DNA from: JBGLNJ01 sp964353405
Lineage (GTDB): Bacteria > Chloroflexota > Anaerolineae > Fen-1058
DNA length: 44,241 nucleotides
NCBI GenBank assembly: GCA_964353405.1
Contig: CAYGWJ010000019.1
Coordinates: 1 to 44,241, forward strand
Reading direction: 5' to 3'
Shown: positions 31,273 to 40,343 of the stretch, in pieces
Numbering within the stretch: the stretch's first letter is position 1
Layout of the letters: each line of letters starts with the position of its first letter
The notes under the pieces: generated by a model
Told to the model about the DNA's origin: nothing
Database searches by the model: none
The model's input: only the letters and a program-made list of their open reading frames with translations
Position numbers and translations under genes: made by a program

Positions 31273-33587
31273 TCGTCATGCCAAATGTCGGGTCCATCCT
31301 GAGCGGGCTGCCCGTCGTCATCCTCTGGGCGTTAACCCTCCTCGTCGCTGCCAGCCTTGGTTATTTGTTCGCGCGGAGGAGCTACGCGCCTCGCGCCTCC
31401 AGCCGCGTGCCCGGCCCGCAGCGCCGCATTGAGCAGTTATCGGTTCTCACCGAGGTGAGCCAGGCGCTTAGCTCATCGCTCCGGGTTGACGATTTGCTGG
31501 AAAAAATCTACCAGCAAGTGAGCCGGTTGATAGATACCAGCCTCTTTTATGTGGCGCTGGTTGATCCCTTCAGCAATACCATCAGCTTTCCGCTGGCGAT
31601 GGAGAAGGGGCAACCCTGGACGCTGGAAAGCCGCCAGGCCGGCAACGGTCTCACCGAGTACGTTATCCGCACACGCCAGCCTCTCTTGATTGCCTCCGAT
31701 GTCTCCGGCAAAATGCGCGAACTGGGTGTGGAGCTGATCGGCCGGCTGCCGCTTTCCTGGCTGGGCGTGCCGATGACGGTCGGCGACCAGGTGCTGGGCG
31801 TCATCGCCGTGCAGTCCTTGGACCACGAGAGAGCGTACGAGCCGGAGCACGTGGAGCTGTTGCAGACGATTGCTTCGCAGGCGGCGGTGGCTGTGGTGAA
31901 CGCCCGTCTGTATGAGCGTACGGACCAAGCCCTGGCCCAGCGTGTGGACGAGCTGGCCACCCGTAACCGGCAGTTGAGCGAAATCCTGCGCCTGGGCAAT
32001 GTGCTCAAGTTCAACCTCGAACTGGAAAACATCCTCGACCGGGTGGTTCAAGCCGTAGTAGATTCGCTGGGGTTCAACATCGCGCTTCTGAATCTGGTGG
32101 AGCCGGGACCTCCGCCTTATCTTCGCCGTGCGGCGGCCGCCGGCATCCCGCCGGACGTGTGGCGGGAGATGCAGGCCGCTACCGTGCCACTGGACGAATA
32201 CTTGGCGCTGATGCGGCCCGAGTTCCGCATCAGCCAATCCTATTTCATCAACCATCACTACCTGCAAGTCTGGCGGAGCCTGGCTGACGTTTACATCCCC
32301 GACCTGGGGCCGCGCGTCGAGGGTGAGTGGATGGCGGAAGATGGATTGTTTGTGTCTCTGGCGGATTCCTCCGGCCAATTGATGGGGATGTTGTCAGTGG
32401 ACGACCCAGCCGACCGCCGCATCCCGACGCGGGAGACGATTGAGGTGCTAGAGATCTTTGCCAACCAGGCTTCGATTGCCATTGAAGGCGCGTGGCTATT
32501 CCGGCGGCTGGCCGAAGGGCGCGACCGCTTGCAGGCGATTTTGAACTCGACGCGTGACGGCATGGTGATGATTGAAAAGACCGGCTGCATTCTTGTCGCC
32601 AACAGCATGGTTGGAGAAATGTTCGGGGTCGTGCCTAACGAGCTCGCGGGCCGCTCTCTAGCCGAGCTGGCTTCCAGTTCGACGGAGCCTCTCTCCGCAT
32701 CGCGCGCGGTGTTGCTGGAATTGCTGGATAGAGTCCTGGGCGATCTGACCGCGCAGTCCACCGAGATCCTGCGCGGCGTAACACAGGTGAATGATCCGCG
32801 CCGCATCGTCGAGCGCGTGTCGGCACCGATGGTGGATGCGTCCGGCGCGCCGGTTGCCCGGCTGCTGGTCCTGTATGACGTTACCAAGCAAAAGGACGCC
32901 GAAGCGCTGCGCGAAGACATGACCCGGATGATGGTGCACGACCTCCGCAGCCCGCTGACGAGCATCATCGCGGCCCTGGACGTGTTGGAGCTGGCCGTTA
33001 CCGACGACGAGGACAAGCGTGTCGTTGAGCTGGCCCACGCGGGTAGCGAGCGCTTGTTGAGCCTGATTGACTCGCTGCTGGAAATCGGCAAGCTGGAAGT
33101 GGGGCAGATGCCGCTCAGCCGGCGACGCATATCATGGGATTGGCTGGTGCAGACGGGACGCGAGCGTGTCCAGGCGATGGCCGCCCGCCAAGGCGTGAGG
33201 GTGAGTGTGAATGTGCCGCCGGGTTTGCCGTGGGCCGATGCCGACGACGATGTGATTTTGCGCGTGCTCGTGAATCTGCTGGACAATGCGATTCAGTTTA
33301 GCCCGGCGGATGCGGCCGTACAAGTATCGGTGGTATGGTCGCAAGGCCAGCGCATGGCCGAGTGCCACGTGGCCGATCGCGGCCCCGGCATTCCGCCCGA
33401 ATACCGTGAGAGGATTTTTGTAAAGTTCTTTCAGATGCCCGGCCCGAGGCGTCAACGGGGAACAGGTTTAGGTTTGCCGTTCAGCAAATTGGCTGTGGAG
33501 GCGCACGGCGGCCGCATCTGGGTGGAAGACAATCCGGGCGGCGGGAGCGTGTTTGTGTTCACCCTGCCTGTGACAAAGGACGAGTGA
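31269..33587 (+). CDS. Membrane-anchored GAF-GAF-PAS sensor histidine kinase
   Basis: A 772-residue kinase. One membrane helix lies at about residues 10-30 ('LPVVILWALTLLVAASLGYLF'). Two GAF domains follow (about 65-215 and 245-415), then a PAS domain ('RDRLQAILNSTRDGMVMIEK', about 418-540). The HisKA domain has H557 in 'MMVHDLRSPLTS', followed by N-box 'NLLDNAIQFS', G1 'DRGPGI' and G2 'GTGLGLPFS'. The TTG start at 31269 overlaps the previous stop (TTGA); an ATG three codons later is also possible. It ends the four-gene operon. It and its neighbour may form a pair that signals to the receiver-ParA protein. No receiver or DNA-binding output domain is attached. Confidence 0.9.
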   Translation: MIVMPNVGSILSGLPVVILWALTLLVAASLGYLFARRSYAPRASSRVPGPQRRIEQLSVLTEVSQALSSSLRVDDLLEKIYQQVSRLIDTSLFYVALVDPFSNTISFPLAMEKGQPWTLESRQAGNGLTEYVIRTRQPLLIASDVSGKMRELGVELIGRLPLSWLGVPMTVGDQVLGVIAVQSLDHERAYEPEHVELLQTIASQAAVAVVNARLYERTDQALAQRVDELATRNRQLSEILRLGNVLKFNLELENILDRVVQAVVDSLGFNIALLNLVEPGPPPYLRRAAAAGIPPDVWREMQAATVPLDEYLALMRPEFRISQSYFINHHYLQVWRSLADVYIPDLGPRVEGEWMAEDGLFVSLADSSGQLMGMLSVDDPADRRIPTRETIEVLEIFANQASIAIEGAWLFRRLAEGRDRLQAILNSTRDGMVMIEKTGCILVANSMVGEMFGVVPNELAGRSLAELASSSTEPLSASRAVLLELLDRVLGDLTAQSTEILRGVTQVNDPRRIVERVSAPMVDASGAPVARLLVLYDVTKQKDAEALREDMTRMMVHDLRSPLTSIIAALDVLELAVTDDEDKRVVELAHAGSERLLSLIDSLLEIGKLEVGQMPLSRRRISWDWLVQTGRERVQAMAARQGVRVSVNVPPGLPWADADDDVILRVLVNLLDNAIQFSPADAAVQVSVVWSQGQRMAECHVADRGPGIPPEYRERIFVKFFQMPGPRRQRGTGLGLPFSKLAVEAHGGRIWVEDNPGGGSVFVFTLPVTKDE

Positions 33588-33614
33588 CCACCTGGAGAAT
33601 TCGTCCGTCGTCTA

Positions 33615-34568
33615 TCAAGGTTCGACCAGTACCTTCAGCGTTCCTCGCCGGCCCGCCCGCTCGAACGCGGCAAGGCCATCGCTCAACGGGTAGCGGGCCT
33701 GAATGAGCCAAGTCACCTCCACAAGCCGCTGCTCCATCAAACGCAGCGCCGGAGCGAATGGGCCGCAGCGAGAGCCAACGAGCGTCACTTCGTCCACGAC
33801 CACCCGCGTGAGGTTTGCATCCACCGCACGGTGATAGGTGGATTTCAAAACGATGGTCCCGCGTGAGCGGACGAGCTGGCGCGCCTCGGCGAATCCTTCT
33901 GGTGTGCCAGTCGCTTCGACAACCACATCGAACTCTGAAGGTGTTGGAGCCTTTGCCAGGGTCGTTTTGATTCCACGCCGCGCCAAAATCTCTAGCGATT
34001 CTTCGTGCCGACCGATGGCAAGCAAGTTGCAGCCGGCCAGTTGAAGCACTTGCGCGCACAAAAGGCCCAGCTTGCCATCCCCCAGCACAGCAACTCGATC
34101 CGTCGGCCGGATGTGGACCGCCTGCGTGATTTCGCACGCGGCGGCCAGTGGCTCGGTAAACACGGCGGCTTGATCGGGAACGCTGCCCGGCACGAGATGC
34201 AGGTTTGCCACGGGCAGGCACAGGTAGTCGGCGAACGCGCCGTCGCGCCCGGCGATGCCGAGGGTCGTTCGATGTGGGCAGTGCGTGGGGCGACTCGCGC
34301 GGCACGTTTCACATTGGCCGCACGCGGCATTGATTTCGCCGACGACGCGCTGGCCCACCCATTCCGGCGCGGATTCGCATCGCTCAACCACGCCGACAAA
34401 CTCGTGGCCCGGCACGCCGCAAAACGACATGTAACCGCGCACGAGTTCCAGATCGGTGTTGCACACGCCCACCAGTCGGACGCGCACCAGCGCCTCACCG
34501 GGCGGGGGAGTGGGGACGGGATAGTTCTCACGTACCGCGAGTGTCTTGTCCAGGTAAAGAGCGCGCAT
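33615..34568 (-). CDS. Zinc-dependent alcohol dehydrogenase, MDR family
   Basis: A 317-residue medium-chain dehydrogenase. The catalytic zinc Cys is in 'VGVCNTDLELVRGY', 'GVPGHEFVGVV' carries the His-Glu, and the structural zinc site is four Cys in 'CGQCETCRASRPTHC'. NAD(P) binding is in 'VAVLGDGKLGLLCAQVLQLAG'. It oxidises or reduces an alcohol, polyol or aldehyde, with unknown substrate. It is convergent with the signalling operon, only 27 bases between the ends. The B3/B4-domain gene upstream on the same strand may be co-transcribed. Confidence 0.9.
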   Translation of the reverse strand: MRALYLDKTLAVRENYPVPTPPPGEALVRVRLVGVCNTDLELVRGYMSFCGVPGHEFVGVVERCESAPEWVGQRVVGEINAACGQCETCRASRPTHCPHRTTLGIAGRDGAFADYLCLPVANLHLVPGSVPDQAAVFTEPLAAACEITQAVHIRPTDRVAVLGDGKLGLLCAQVLQLAGCNLLAIGRHEESLEILARRGIKTTLAKAPTPSEFDVVVEATGTPEGFAEARQLVRSRGTIVLKSTYHRAVDANLTRVVVDEVTLVGSRCGPFAPALRLMEQRLVEVTWLIQARYPLSDGLAAFERAGRRGTLKVLVEP

Positions 34569-34641
34569 CCTTCACCTCAAATTCTCCCGAGTCCCTACGG
34601 GTTTCCCTGCACCGGGGCCTGGGGGAACTGCGGGGAACCTG

Positions 34642-35352
34642 TCACACTTTAATTGAGGGTGTTTCTTCCGCCAGATACTTGCACTCGGCTTGGGCAGCGC
34701 AATACATCCGTGTCAGGGTCGCCAGTTCTTGGCAGATCGCTTCAACTTCGTCGCGGGTCACGGGGGGCAGTCCGTCTATGTTGACGGCAACGTGCGTCGT
34801 CTGTCGCGTCAGCTTGGTGAACTCGGCTTGCCGCCACGTCCAGCGGCGGCACAGCACCGTCTTGCCGGAAAGGTACACCACTTCACCTGGCTCGGGCTGC
34901 TCGACTTCTGTTGTGCCAAATGGCGTGAACGTCTCGTGGCCTTGGGCAAAGCCCAGCCACAATGGCTCGGTGCAGACGCCCACGTCGTGCCCGCCGACGG
35001 TGACGATGTTCTTGAGCGAGGCAATGTTGCACACGGCCGCGAGTGTGTTGATGTACGGAAGCTCGCCACCCTTGCGCACGCGCCTGACCATCGCCTCGAT
35101 GGACGAAAGATACTTGTGGCGAGAGCCATGCCTTGCGCCAAAGGCCGAATACGCCGCTCGCCACGCGGCAATGTTCGGGTGATCGTCCAGGTCGGTTCGC
35201 TCGCGCAATGCCGCCTGCGTCTTTGTGAGCATCCGCGCCACTTCGTCAATCGGCCCTTCCAGGTTGACAGCGCCGGCCAAGACGACCACGCCGCGCACAT
35301 AGCCGGGATACTTGGCGAACAATTCGGGAGAAATGCTGTAAAGCATGTTCAT
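34642..35352 (-). CDS. B3/B4-domain (tRNA-binding-fold) protein
   Basis: A 236-residue stand-alone version of the B3/B4 domain known from the phenylalanyl-tRNA synthetase beta chain. It has 'WRAAYSAFGARHGSRHKYLSS', 'LPYINTLAAVCNIASLKN' and 'PEPGEVVYLSGKTVLCRRW' in the usual order. Stand-alone members are thought to edit or bind aminoacyl-tRNA or free amino-acid-like ligands, but none is defined here. It lies after the secDF terminator on the minus strand. A fifth-codon or third-codon start is possible; the ATG at 35352 has no clear ribosome binding site. Confidence 0.85.
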   Translation of the reverse strand: MNMLYSISPELFAKYPGYVRGVVVLAGAVNLEGPIDEVARMLTKTQAALRERTDLDDHPNIAAWRAAYSAFGARHGSRHKYLSSIEAMVRRVRKGGELPYINTLAAVCNIASLKNIVTVGGHDVGVCTEPLWLGFAQGHETFTPFGTTEVEQPEPGEVVYLSGKTVLCRRWTWRQAEFTKLTRQTTHVAVNIDGLPPVTRDEVEAICQELATLTRMYCAAQAECKYLAEETPSIKV

Positions 35353-35370
35353 TATCCGTCAGTCTTTAGC

Positions 35371-35401
35371 AAAACACCCTGGCCAGAGACCGACCAGGGT
35401 G
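35371..35401 (-). terminator. Intrinsic terminator of the secDF operon
   Basis: On the minus strand CACCCTGG (35401-35394) pairs with CCAGGGTG (35382-35375), followed by TTTT. It lies 25 bases past the secF stop. Confidence 0.75.
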
Positions 35402-35425
35402 ACGAGTGCTTGCGCGCGGTGTGAT

Positions 35426-36373
35426 TCAGGCTGCCTGACTTGCTTTGCGGAGGCCGAACAATTTACCGAACTCGCCCAATTCCCACGAGACGACCAGCGG
35501 CACGGCATTGAAGAGCGAAGCATACGTGCCGCTCGCCAAGCCGACCAGCATCACGGCGATGAACTGCTTGATCGTCGCGCCGCCGAACAGCAGGATGCAC
35601 ACCATGACGAAAATTGCATTGAGCTGCGTCGTCAGCGAGCGCTGCAAGACTTCGAGCAGGCTGCGGTTGACAATCGTTTCAAACGGTTCGCCGCGCCGCT
35701 TGGGAATGTTTTCGCGGATGCGGTCGTACACGACGATGGTATCTTGAACACTAAAGCCAATAACCGTCAGCATCGCGGTCAGAAACAGCACATCGGCTTC
35801 CCAACCCAGGAACACGCCGGCCAGGCTCATCGTGCCGGTTGTGACCAGGATGTTGTGGATGACGGCGACGATGGCGCAGGCGGCGTAGCGCACCGCGTGC
35901 GGCACGCGGCGGAAGGCAAACCAGATAAACAACAGGATGGCGACAGCGGTCGCCAGCACCGCATACACAGCCGCGCGCGCCACTTCGCCGCCGATGGACG
36001 GATTGACGATGTCGAACGTCGAGCGGCTGCTGTCCAACGGCGCAATTTTCTCGCTGAGCGCCAGCTTGATTTGATTCACCTTGTCCGATTCCATAAAGCT
36101 GGCGCGCACCTGCCAGCTATTGTCTTCGGGCCGGCCCAGCCGTTGGATGACGGCATTCCCTTCGCCAAAGTCGGCGAACACGCCGCGAATCGCATCTTCA
36201 GTCGCGGGGCCGCTGAACTGGAGCACGAACAAGCTGCCGCCGGTAAAGTCAACGCTCAGACGCACGGGCGAACCGAATGTGACCGTCGAATAGATCATGG
36301 CAATGATGCCCAACACGATCACGGTCGACGAAAGCAGGTAATACCACTTGCGTTTTTGAACGATATTCCACAT
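35426..36373 (-). CDS. secF: Protein translocase subunit SecF
   Basis: A 315-residue inner-membrane protein that with SecD uses proton motive force to help SecYEG export proteins. One N-terminal helix is followed by 'VDFTGGSLFVLQFSG', the periplasmic P1 region, then five helices with the motif 'GFSVQDTIVVYDRIREN'. It starts one base after the secD stop, so the pair is translationally linked. A terminator follows. Length is normal for SecF. Confidence 0.95.
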   Translation of the reverse strand: MWNIVQKRKWYYLLSSTVIVLGIIAMIYSTVTFGSPVRLSVDFTGGSLFVLQFSGPATEDAIRGVFADFGEGNAVIQRLGRPEDNSWQVRASFMESDKVNQIKLALSEKIAPLDSSRSTFDIVNPSIGGEVARAAVYAVLATAVAILLFIWFAFRRVPHAVRYAACAIVAVIHNILVTTGTMSLAGVFLGWEADVLFLTAMLTVIGFSVQDTIVVYDRIRENIPKRRGEPFETIVNRSLLEVLQRSLTTQLNAIFVMVCILLFGGATIKQFIAVMLVGLASGTYASLFNAVPLVVSWELGEFGKLFGLRKASQAA

Positions 36374-36374
36374 G

Positions 36375-37814
36375 TTATACCCCTATCAGCCAATTGTGGT
36401 TGTGGAGCTTTTCGCCGAACCAGGCCGTTATCGTGCGCAAGAATGTGTGTGTGACGATCACGGCTGTGAACATGCTGATCACCACGCCCATGAACAGCGT
36501 AATCGCAAAGCCCTTGACGGTGCTCGCACCGAACTGGGAGCCGAAGATGAACAGAATCACGCACGTGATGAGGGTGGACAGATTCGAGTCGCGGATCGCG
36601 GCCCAGGCCCGATCAAAGCCAGCTTCGACTGCGGCTCCGAGGCTGCGCCCGGCGCGCAGTTCTTCTTTCATGCGCTCAAAGATCAAGACGTTTGCATCTA
36701 CGGCCATGCCGGTCGAGAGCAGAAAGCCTGCGATGCCCGGCAGCGTCAGTGTGACCGGGATCAGCTTGTAGAGCGCAAATGTGACCAGCGCGAACGTAAT
36801 CAGCGCCAGATCTGCCATGAGACCGGGCAGCCGGTAGTAAGCCAGCATAAAGAACAAGATGCACAACAAGCCGATGATGCCAGCCCTGACACTTTTGTTA
36901 ATCGAGTCCTGGCCGAGCGTGGGGCCGACGGCGCGGCTTTCGACCACACGGAGCGCAACCGGTAGAGAACCGGAGCGCAGTTGGAGCGCCAACTTTTGCG
37001 CGTCCTCGGTTGTCGCATTGTTGCCCAGCGTGACGACACCCTGCCCGTCGGGGATGGCACTGCGGATGCTGGGGCACGAAACCACCACCTTGTCCAACAC
37101 GATGCAGAGGAAATAGCGCCGTCCGCCGAGTGTGCCTTCATTGTTGGCGGCGGTGAACCGACCAAACTGGGCCGCGCCGTCCGACTTGAGTGTAAAGGCA
37201 ACTTCGGCTTCGTTCAATTGACCGCGCGTCACGCTCACCGAGGCCAGGTCTTTGCCGCTGATGACGGTATTGTAGACCTGTTGTTCGGTGGTGAGCGCTG
37301 CCGTCGGCGTGACATCGCTGGCAGACGAGATGCTCGTTCGAACGCGGGTGCCTTCAGGAATGTCCACATAACCGGCGTCCACAAATTCCAGAAATGCCTG
37401 CTCTCGAACGGTCGCAATCGCCAAGTCCGGATCGCTGACGCCCGGCAGTTCGAGCACGATGCGCCGGTCGCCAGATCTTTGCACGAGTGGCTCGGTCACG
37501 CCCAGCGCATCCACACGGTTGCGGATCACTTGGATCGCGGCTTCCATATCTTCGCCAGCGACGGACACATTGGCGGGCACGTCGGCTTCCATGACGACCT
37601 GCAACCCGCCTTGCAGATCCAAGCCTTGTGCGACTTTGAGCGTGCGGTGCTCGGCGCTTTGCCAAAACAGCAGCGCGGCCCAAACGGGTCGAGTGCGATC
37701 ATCACCTGTCAGACCTTTGGGACGGGTATATTCCAAATTGACGCGGATTACGGCAATTGCCCCGATGATGATGACGATGACAAAGATCAACCAGCGTAAG
37801 GTGCGATCCCTCAT
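36375..37814 (-). CDS. secD: Protein translocase subunit SecD
   Basis: A 479-residue partner of SecF in the inner membrane. The first helix is near residue 10, then 'GLDLQGGLQVVMEAD', the P1 head with 'RIVLELPGVSDPDLA', and 'LRSGSLPVALRVVESRAVGPTLG'. Six helices follow, with 'LSTGMAVDANVLIFERMKEEL' as the signature. The ATG at 37814 has GAGGA eight bases upstream; a frame to 37853 starts before the leader. A consensus promoter lies at 37874-37902, so secD and secF form a clean two-gene operon. Confidence 0.95.
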   Translation of the reverse strand: MRDRTLRWLIFVIVIIIGAIAVIRVNLEYTRPKGLTGDDRTRPVWAALLFWQSAEHRTLKVAQGLDLQGGLQVVMEADVPANVSVAGEDMEAAIQVIRNRVDALGVTEPLVQRSGDRRIVLELPGVSDPDLAIATVREQAFLEFVDAGYVDIPEGTRVRTSISSASDVTPTAALTTEQQVYNTVISGKDLASVSVTRGQLNEAEVAFTLKSDGAAQFGRFTAANNEGTLGGRRYFLCIVLDKVVVSCPSIRSAIPDGQGVVTLGNNATTEDAQKLALQLRSGSLPVALRVVESRAVGPTLGQDSINKSVRAGIIGLLCILFFMLAYYRLPGLMADLALITFALVTFALYKLIPVTLTLPGIAGFLLSTGMAVDANVLIFERMKEELRAGRSLGAAVEAGFDRAWAAIRDSNLSTLITCVILFIFGSQFGASTVKGFAITLFMGVVISMFTAVIVTHTFLRTITAWFGEKLHNHNWLIGV

Positions 37815-37873
37815 AAGTGAATCCTCATTGCACAAAATAACCGGCCCAAGCATCGGCCGGCAGGCAAGAAGAC

Positions 37874-37902
37874 ATTATAAACGAAGGCCCCGTAACTGTC
37901 AA
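37874..37902 (-). promoter_or_regulatory. Consensus sigma70 promoter of secDF
   Basis: Minus-strand TTGACA (37902-37897), exactly 17 bases, and TATAAT (37879-37874). Both hexamers match the consensus fully; the secD ATG is 60 bases downstream. Confidence 0.88.
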
Positions 37903-37936
37903 ACAAATCATAGAGTTTTTATCGGCTTGCCCGCTG

Positions 37937-37945
37937 TGGTATAAT
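37937..37945 (+). promoter_or_regulatory. Extended -10 promoter for the AAA ATPase gene
   Basis: TGGTATAAT at 37937-37945 (TGN plus TATAAT), divergent from the secDF promoter. The -35 is poor. The ATG is about 90 bases downstream. Confidence 0.55.
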
Positions 37946-38033
37946 CTTTCACACGAGGGACCGCTGGTCACTGGATCGCCGTGTCTGGCGGTCATGGGTC
38001 GTCACCGGATTCTTTTTGAGGGAAAAAGTTGCC

Positions 38034-39419
38034 ATGCCTCTGCCCCAACAGCCACAACAGCCGCCTAGGCCTCAGCCGTCTCGCCCGTCCGCTCCCCCGC
38101 CCCCGGCGACTGCCGCGCCCCCGCCCGCGTCGGCTGCGCCGACCTCGCCTCCAGCTTTCGAGCCGCCGCCGCCGCGTAATCTCGAAGAGACCGGACTGAA
38201 CCTTGGCTTTTTGTCCGACCTCTTGATGAAGATCATGTACTTTGAAGGTTACATCTCTGGCGCGACGATTGCCGAGCGCCTCAAGCTGCCCTTCACCGGA
38301 GTGGTGGACCAGGTGCTCGAGTTCCTCAAGCGCGAGCAGTTCTGCGAGGTCCGCAGCGCGTCGGGTGGCTTTGGCGAGCAGGCTTATCAGTATGCTATTT
38401 CGCAGAAAGGCCGCGAAAAAGCGCGCGAGGCGCTTGACCGGAGCCAGTATGCCGGGGCCGCGCCCGTGCCGCTCGCCGTTTATAACCAGGCCATGCTCAA
38501 GCAGTCGCTCAAGAATTTTGTCGTCCATCAGCGTTCTATAAGGCAGGCACTGGTGGACCTGGTCATCAACGACCGGACGTTCGGGCAGATCGGCCCGGCG
38601 GTCAATTCGGGCCGCAGCATCTTTCTGTTCGGCCCGCCCGGCAACGGCAAGACCGCCATCGCGGAGCGCATCGGGCGCATGGTGTTGGGCGGCGATATCC
38701 TCGTTCCGTACGCTGTGGAAGTGGATGGGCAGGTCATCAAAGTTTTCGACAGCGTCAATCATCAGCGCATTCCCGACGACACCGGGCAACTAAAATCGCG
38801 CCAGCGGGACGCGCGTTGGGCGCGTATCCGCCGACCCGTCATCACCGTGGGCGGCGAGCTGACGCTGGAAAGCCTCGACCTCACGTTCGACGACGTGAAC
38901 AAGTTTTACGAAGCGCCGTTCCAGATGAAAGCTAACGGCGGCATGTTCCTGATTGACGACTTTGGCCGCCAGCAGGTCCGCCCGCGCGATTTGCTCAACC
39001 GGTGGATTCTACCGCTCGAAAAGCGCATTGACTTTCTCACGCTCGGCACCGGGCGCAAGATCGAGATCCCGTTCGATGTGCTGATTGTGTTTTCCACCAA
39101 CCTCGCGCCCAAAGACCTGGTGGACGAAGCGTTCCTGCGCCGCATCCGCCACAAGATCGAAATCGGCGATCCCTCCTTTGACGAGTATCGCGAGATTTTC
39201 AAGCGTGTGTGCGAAGCCAAAAGCATCCCGTACGACGAGCGCGCGCTGAGCTATCTCATCCAGGAATACTATATCAAGCGTCGCGCCAAGTTGCGGGCCG
39301 TTCACCCGCGCGACCTGGTTGACCAGATCGTGGACATTTCACGCTACGTGAACGTCCCGGCGCGCTTGACCAAGGACTTGATTGACCGGGCGTGCCAGGC
39401 GTACTTTGTAGAGATTTGA
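38034..39419 (+). CDS. AAA-type ATPase with winged-helix N-terminus
   Basis: A 461-residue cytoplasmic ATPase. Residues 1-48 are Pro/Ala-rich and disordered. Residues 50-135 form a small winged-helix-like domain ('LLMKIMYFEGYISGATIAER'). Walker A is 'GPPGNGKT' at 200-207, Walker B is 'GGMFLIDDFGRQ' near 303-314, and the sensor region is 'VLIVFSTNLAPKDLVDEAFLRRI'. The protein resembles stand-alone AAA proteins often found beside Tad/type IV pilus genes, but none is nearby. I start at the ATG 38034 behind GAGGGA; a TTG 18 bases earlier gives five more residues. It is divergent from secD. Its target is unknown. Confidence 0.85.
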   Translation: MPLPQQPQQPPRPQPSRPSAPPPPATAAPPPASAAPTSPPAFEPPPPRNLEETGLNLGFLSDLLMKIMYFEGYISGATIAERLKLPFTGVVDQVLEFLKREQFCEVRSASGGFGEQAYQYAISQKGREKAREALDRSQYAGAAPVPLAVYNQAMLKQSLKNFVVHQRSIRQALVDLVINDRTFGQIGPAVNSGRSIFLFGPPGNGKTAIAERIGRMVLGGDILVPYAVEVDGQVIKVFDSVNHQRIPDDTGQLKSRQRDARWARIRRPVITVGGELTLESLDLTFDDVNKFYEAPFQMKANGGMFLIDDFGRQQVRPRDLLNRWILPLEKRIDFLTLGTGRKIEIPFDVLIVFSTNLAPKDLVDEAFLRRIRHKIEIGDPSFDEYREIFKRVCEAKSIPYDERALSYLIQEYYIKRRAKLRAVHPRDLVDQIVDISRYVNVPARLTKDLIDRACQAYFVEI

Positions 39420-39444
39420 TGAATGCCGAAGTAGCACGTGCTGT

Positions 39445-39498
39445 GTGAAACGTGAAACGTCAAACGTGAAAACGCGAGCCTGACGTTTCACGTTTTAC
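39445..39498. repeat. CGTGAAACGT-family palindrome, copy 3
   Basis: 18-bp arms (39445-39462 and 39481-39498) with one mismatch, loop of 18 bases. It lies between the AAA gene and the first phosphodiesterase gene and may also stop transcription. Confidence 0.85.
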
Positions 39499-39513
39499 TT
39501 GTCAGGAGGTCGA

Positions 39514-40281
39514 GTGACTGAATCAGATTGGTTGATTCCACGCGACATGCCGCTCAACGTCGGCCATCGAGGAACGATGGCGTCCGCGCCGCAAAACACG
39601 CTCGCCGCGTTTCGCAAGGCCGCCGAGGTCGGCGCGGACGGCGTGGAATTGGACGTGCATCTTTCCAGGGACGGCGCGGTCGTCGTCATTCATGACTATG
39701 TTGTAGATGGAACCACCGACGGCACAGGCCGCGTGGCCCAAAAAACGCTGGCCGAGTTGAAAGCGTTGGACGCGGGGGGCAAGTTCGCGCCCGAATTCGC
39801 GGGCGAGCGCATCCCCACGCTGGCTGAAGTCTTGAATGTGCTCGATGGCAAACTGCTCGTCAATGTCGAGCTCAAAGCGCCGCTTCGCAGCCACGACACA
39901 TCGCTCGTCGCGCCTGTGTTGAAGGTTGTCCGTGAGCACGGCCTGGGCAAGCGCGTGCTGTTTTCATCGTTCAACCCCTACGTGCTGCGCGCGATGAAGG
40001 AACTCGCACCGGACATCCCCATCGGGCTGCTCTATGCGCCGGACTCGCCCATCTATGCACGCCGCGCCTGGCTTGACCCGTTCGAGCCGCACGAAGCGCG
40101 CAATCCTCATTACTCGCTGCTCACCGGGCCGATCATTGGGTGGTATCATTCGCGCGGCCTGCGCGTCAACACGTGGACGGTGAACGAACCTGACGAGATG
40201 CGGCGGCTCATCGAAGCGGGTGTGGATGGCATCATTACCAACAAGCCCGATTTGCTGAGCGATGTGTTGCGTGAGGCGTGA
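39514..40281 (+). CDS. Glycerophosphodiester phosphodiesterase, paralogue 1
   Basis: A 255-residue GDPD-family TIM barrel that hydrolyses glycerophosphodiesters to glycerol-3-phosphate and an alcohol. The catalytic His is in 'GHRGT', the metal ligands in 'GVELDVHLS', the second His in 'VVIHDYVVD', and another acidic ligand in 'LLVNVELK'. The family pattern PENT is here 'PQNT', so a conserved Glu is Gln. There is no signal peptide, so it is cytoplasmic. The GTG start at 39514 sits four bases after AGGAGG; the TTG at 39499 is rejected. It is followed by a paralogue and flanked on both sides by the CGTGAAACGT repeat. Confidence 0.9.
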   Translation: MTESDWLIPRDMPLNVGHRGTMASAPQNTLAAFRKAAEVGADGVELDVHLSRDGAVVVIHDYVVDGTTDGTGRVAQKTLAELKALDAGGKFAPEFAGERIPTLAEVLNVLDGKLLVNVELKAPLRSHDTSLVAPVLKVVREHGLGKRVLFSSFNPYVLRAMKELAPDIPIGLLYAPDSPIYARRAWLDPFEPHEARNPHYSLLTGPIIGWYHSRGLRVNTWTVNEPDEMRRLIEAGVDGIITNKPDLLSDVLREA

Positions 40282-40283
40282 AG

Positions 40284-40330
40284 CGTGAAACGTGAAACGT
40301 GAAACGTAAAGCGCGAGATCACGTTTCACG
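40284..40330. repeat. CGTGAAACGT-family repeat, copy 4
   Basis: Three direct copies of 'gtgaaac' units are followed by 'acgtttcacg' at 40321-40330. It lies between the two phosphodiesterase paralogues. Confidence 0.8.
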
Positions 40331-40343
40331 AGGACATGGTGCG

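Noticed and set aside
35345..36454. 369-codon open frame on the + strand opposite secF
   Set aside because: It is antisense to a clear SecF and rich in His/Arg/Asp from mirrored codons, without any recognisable domain.
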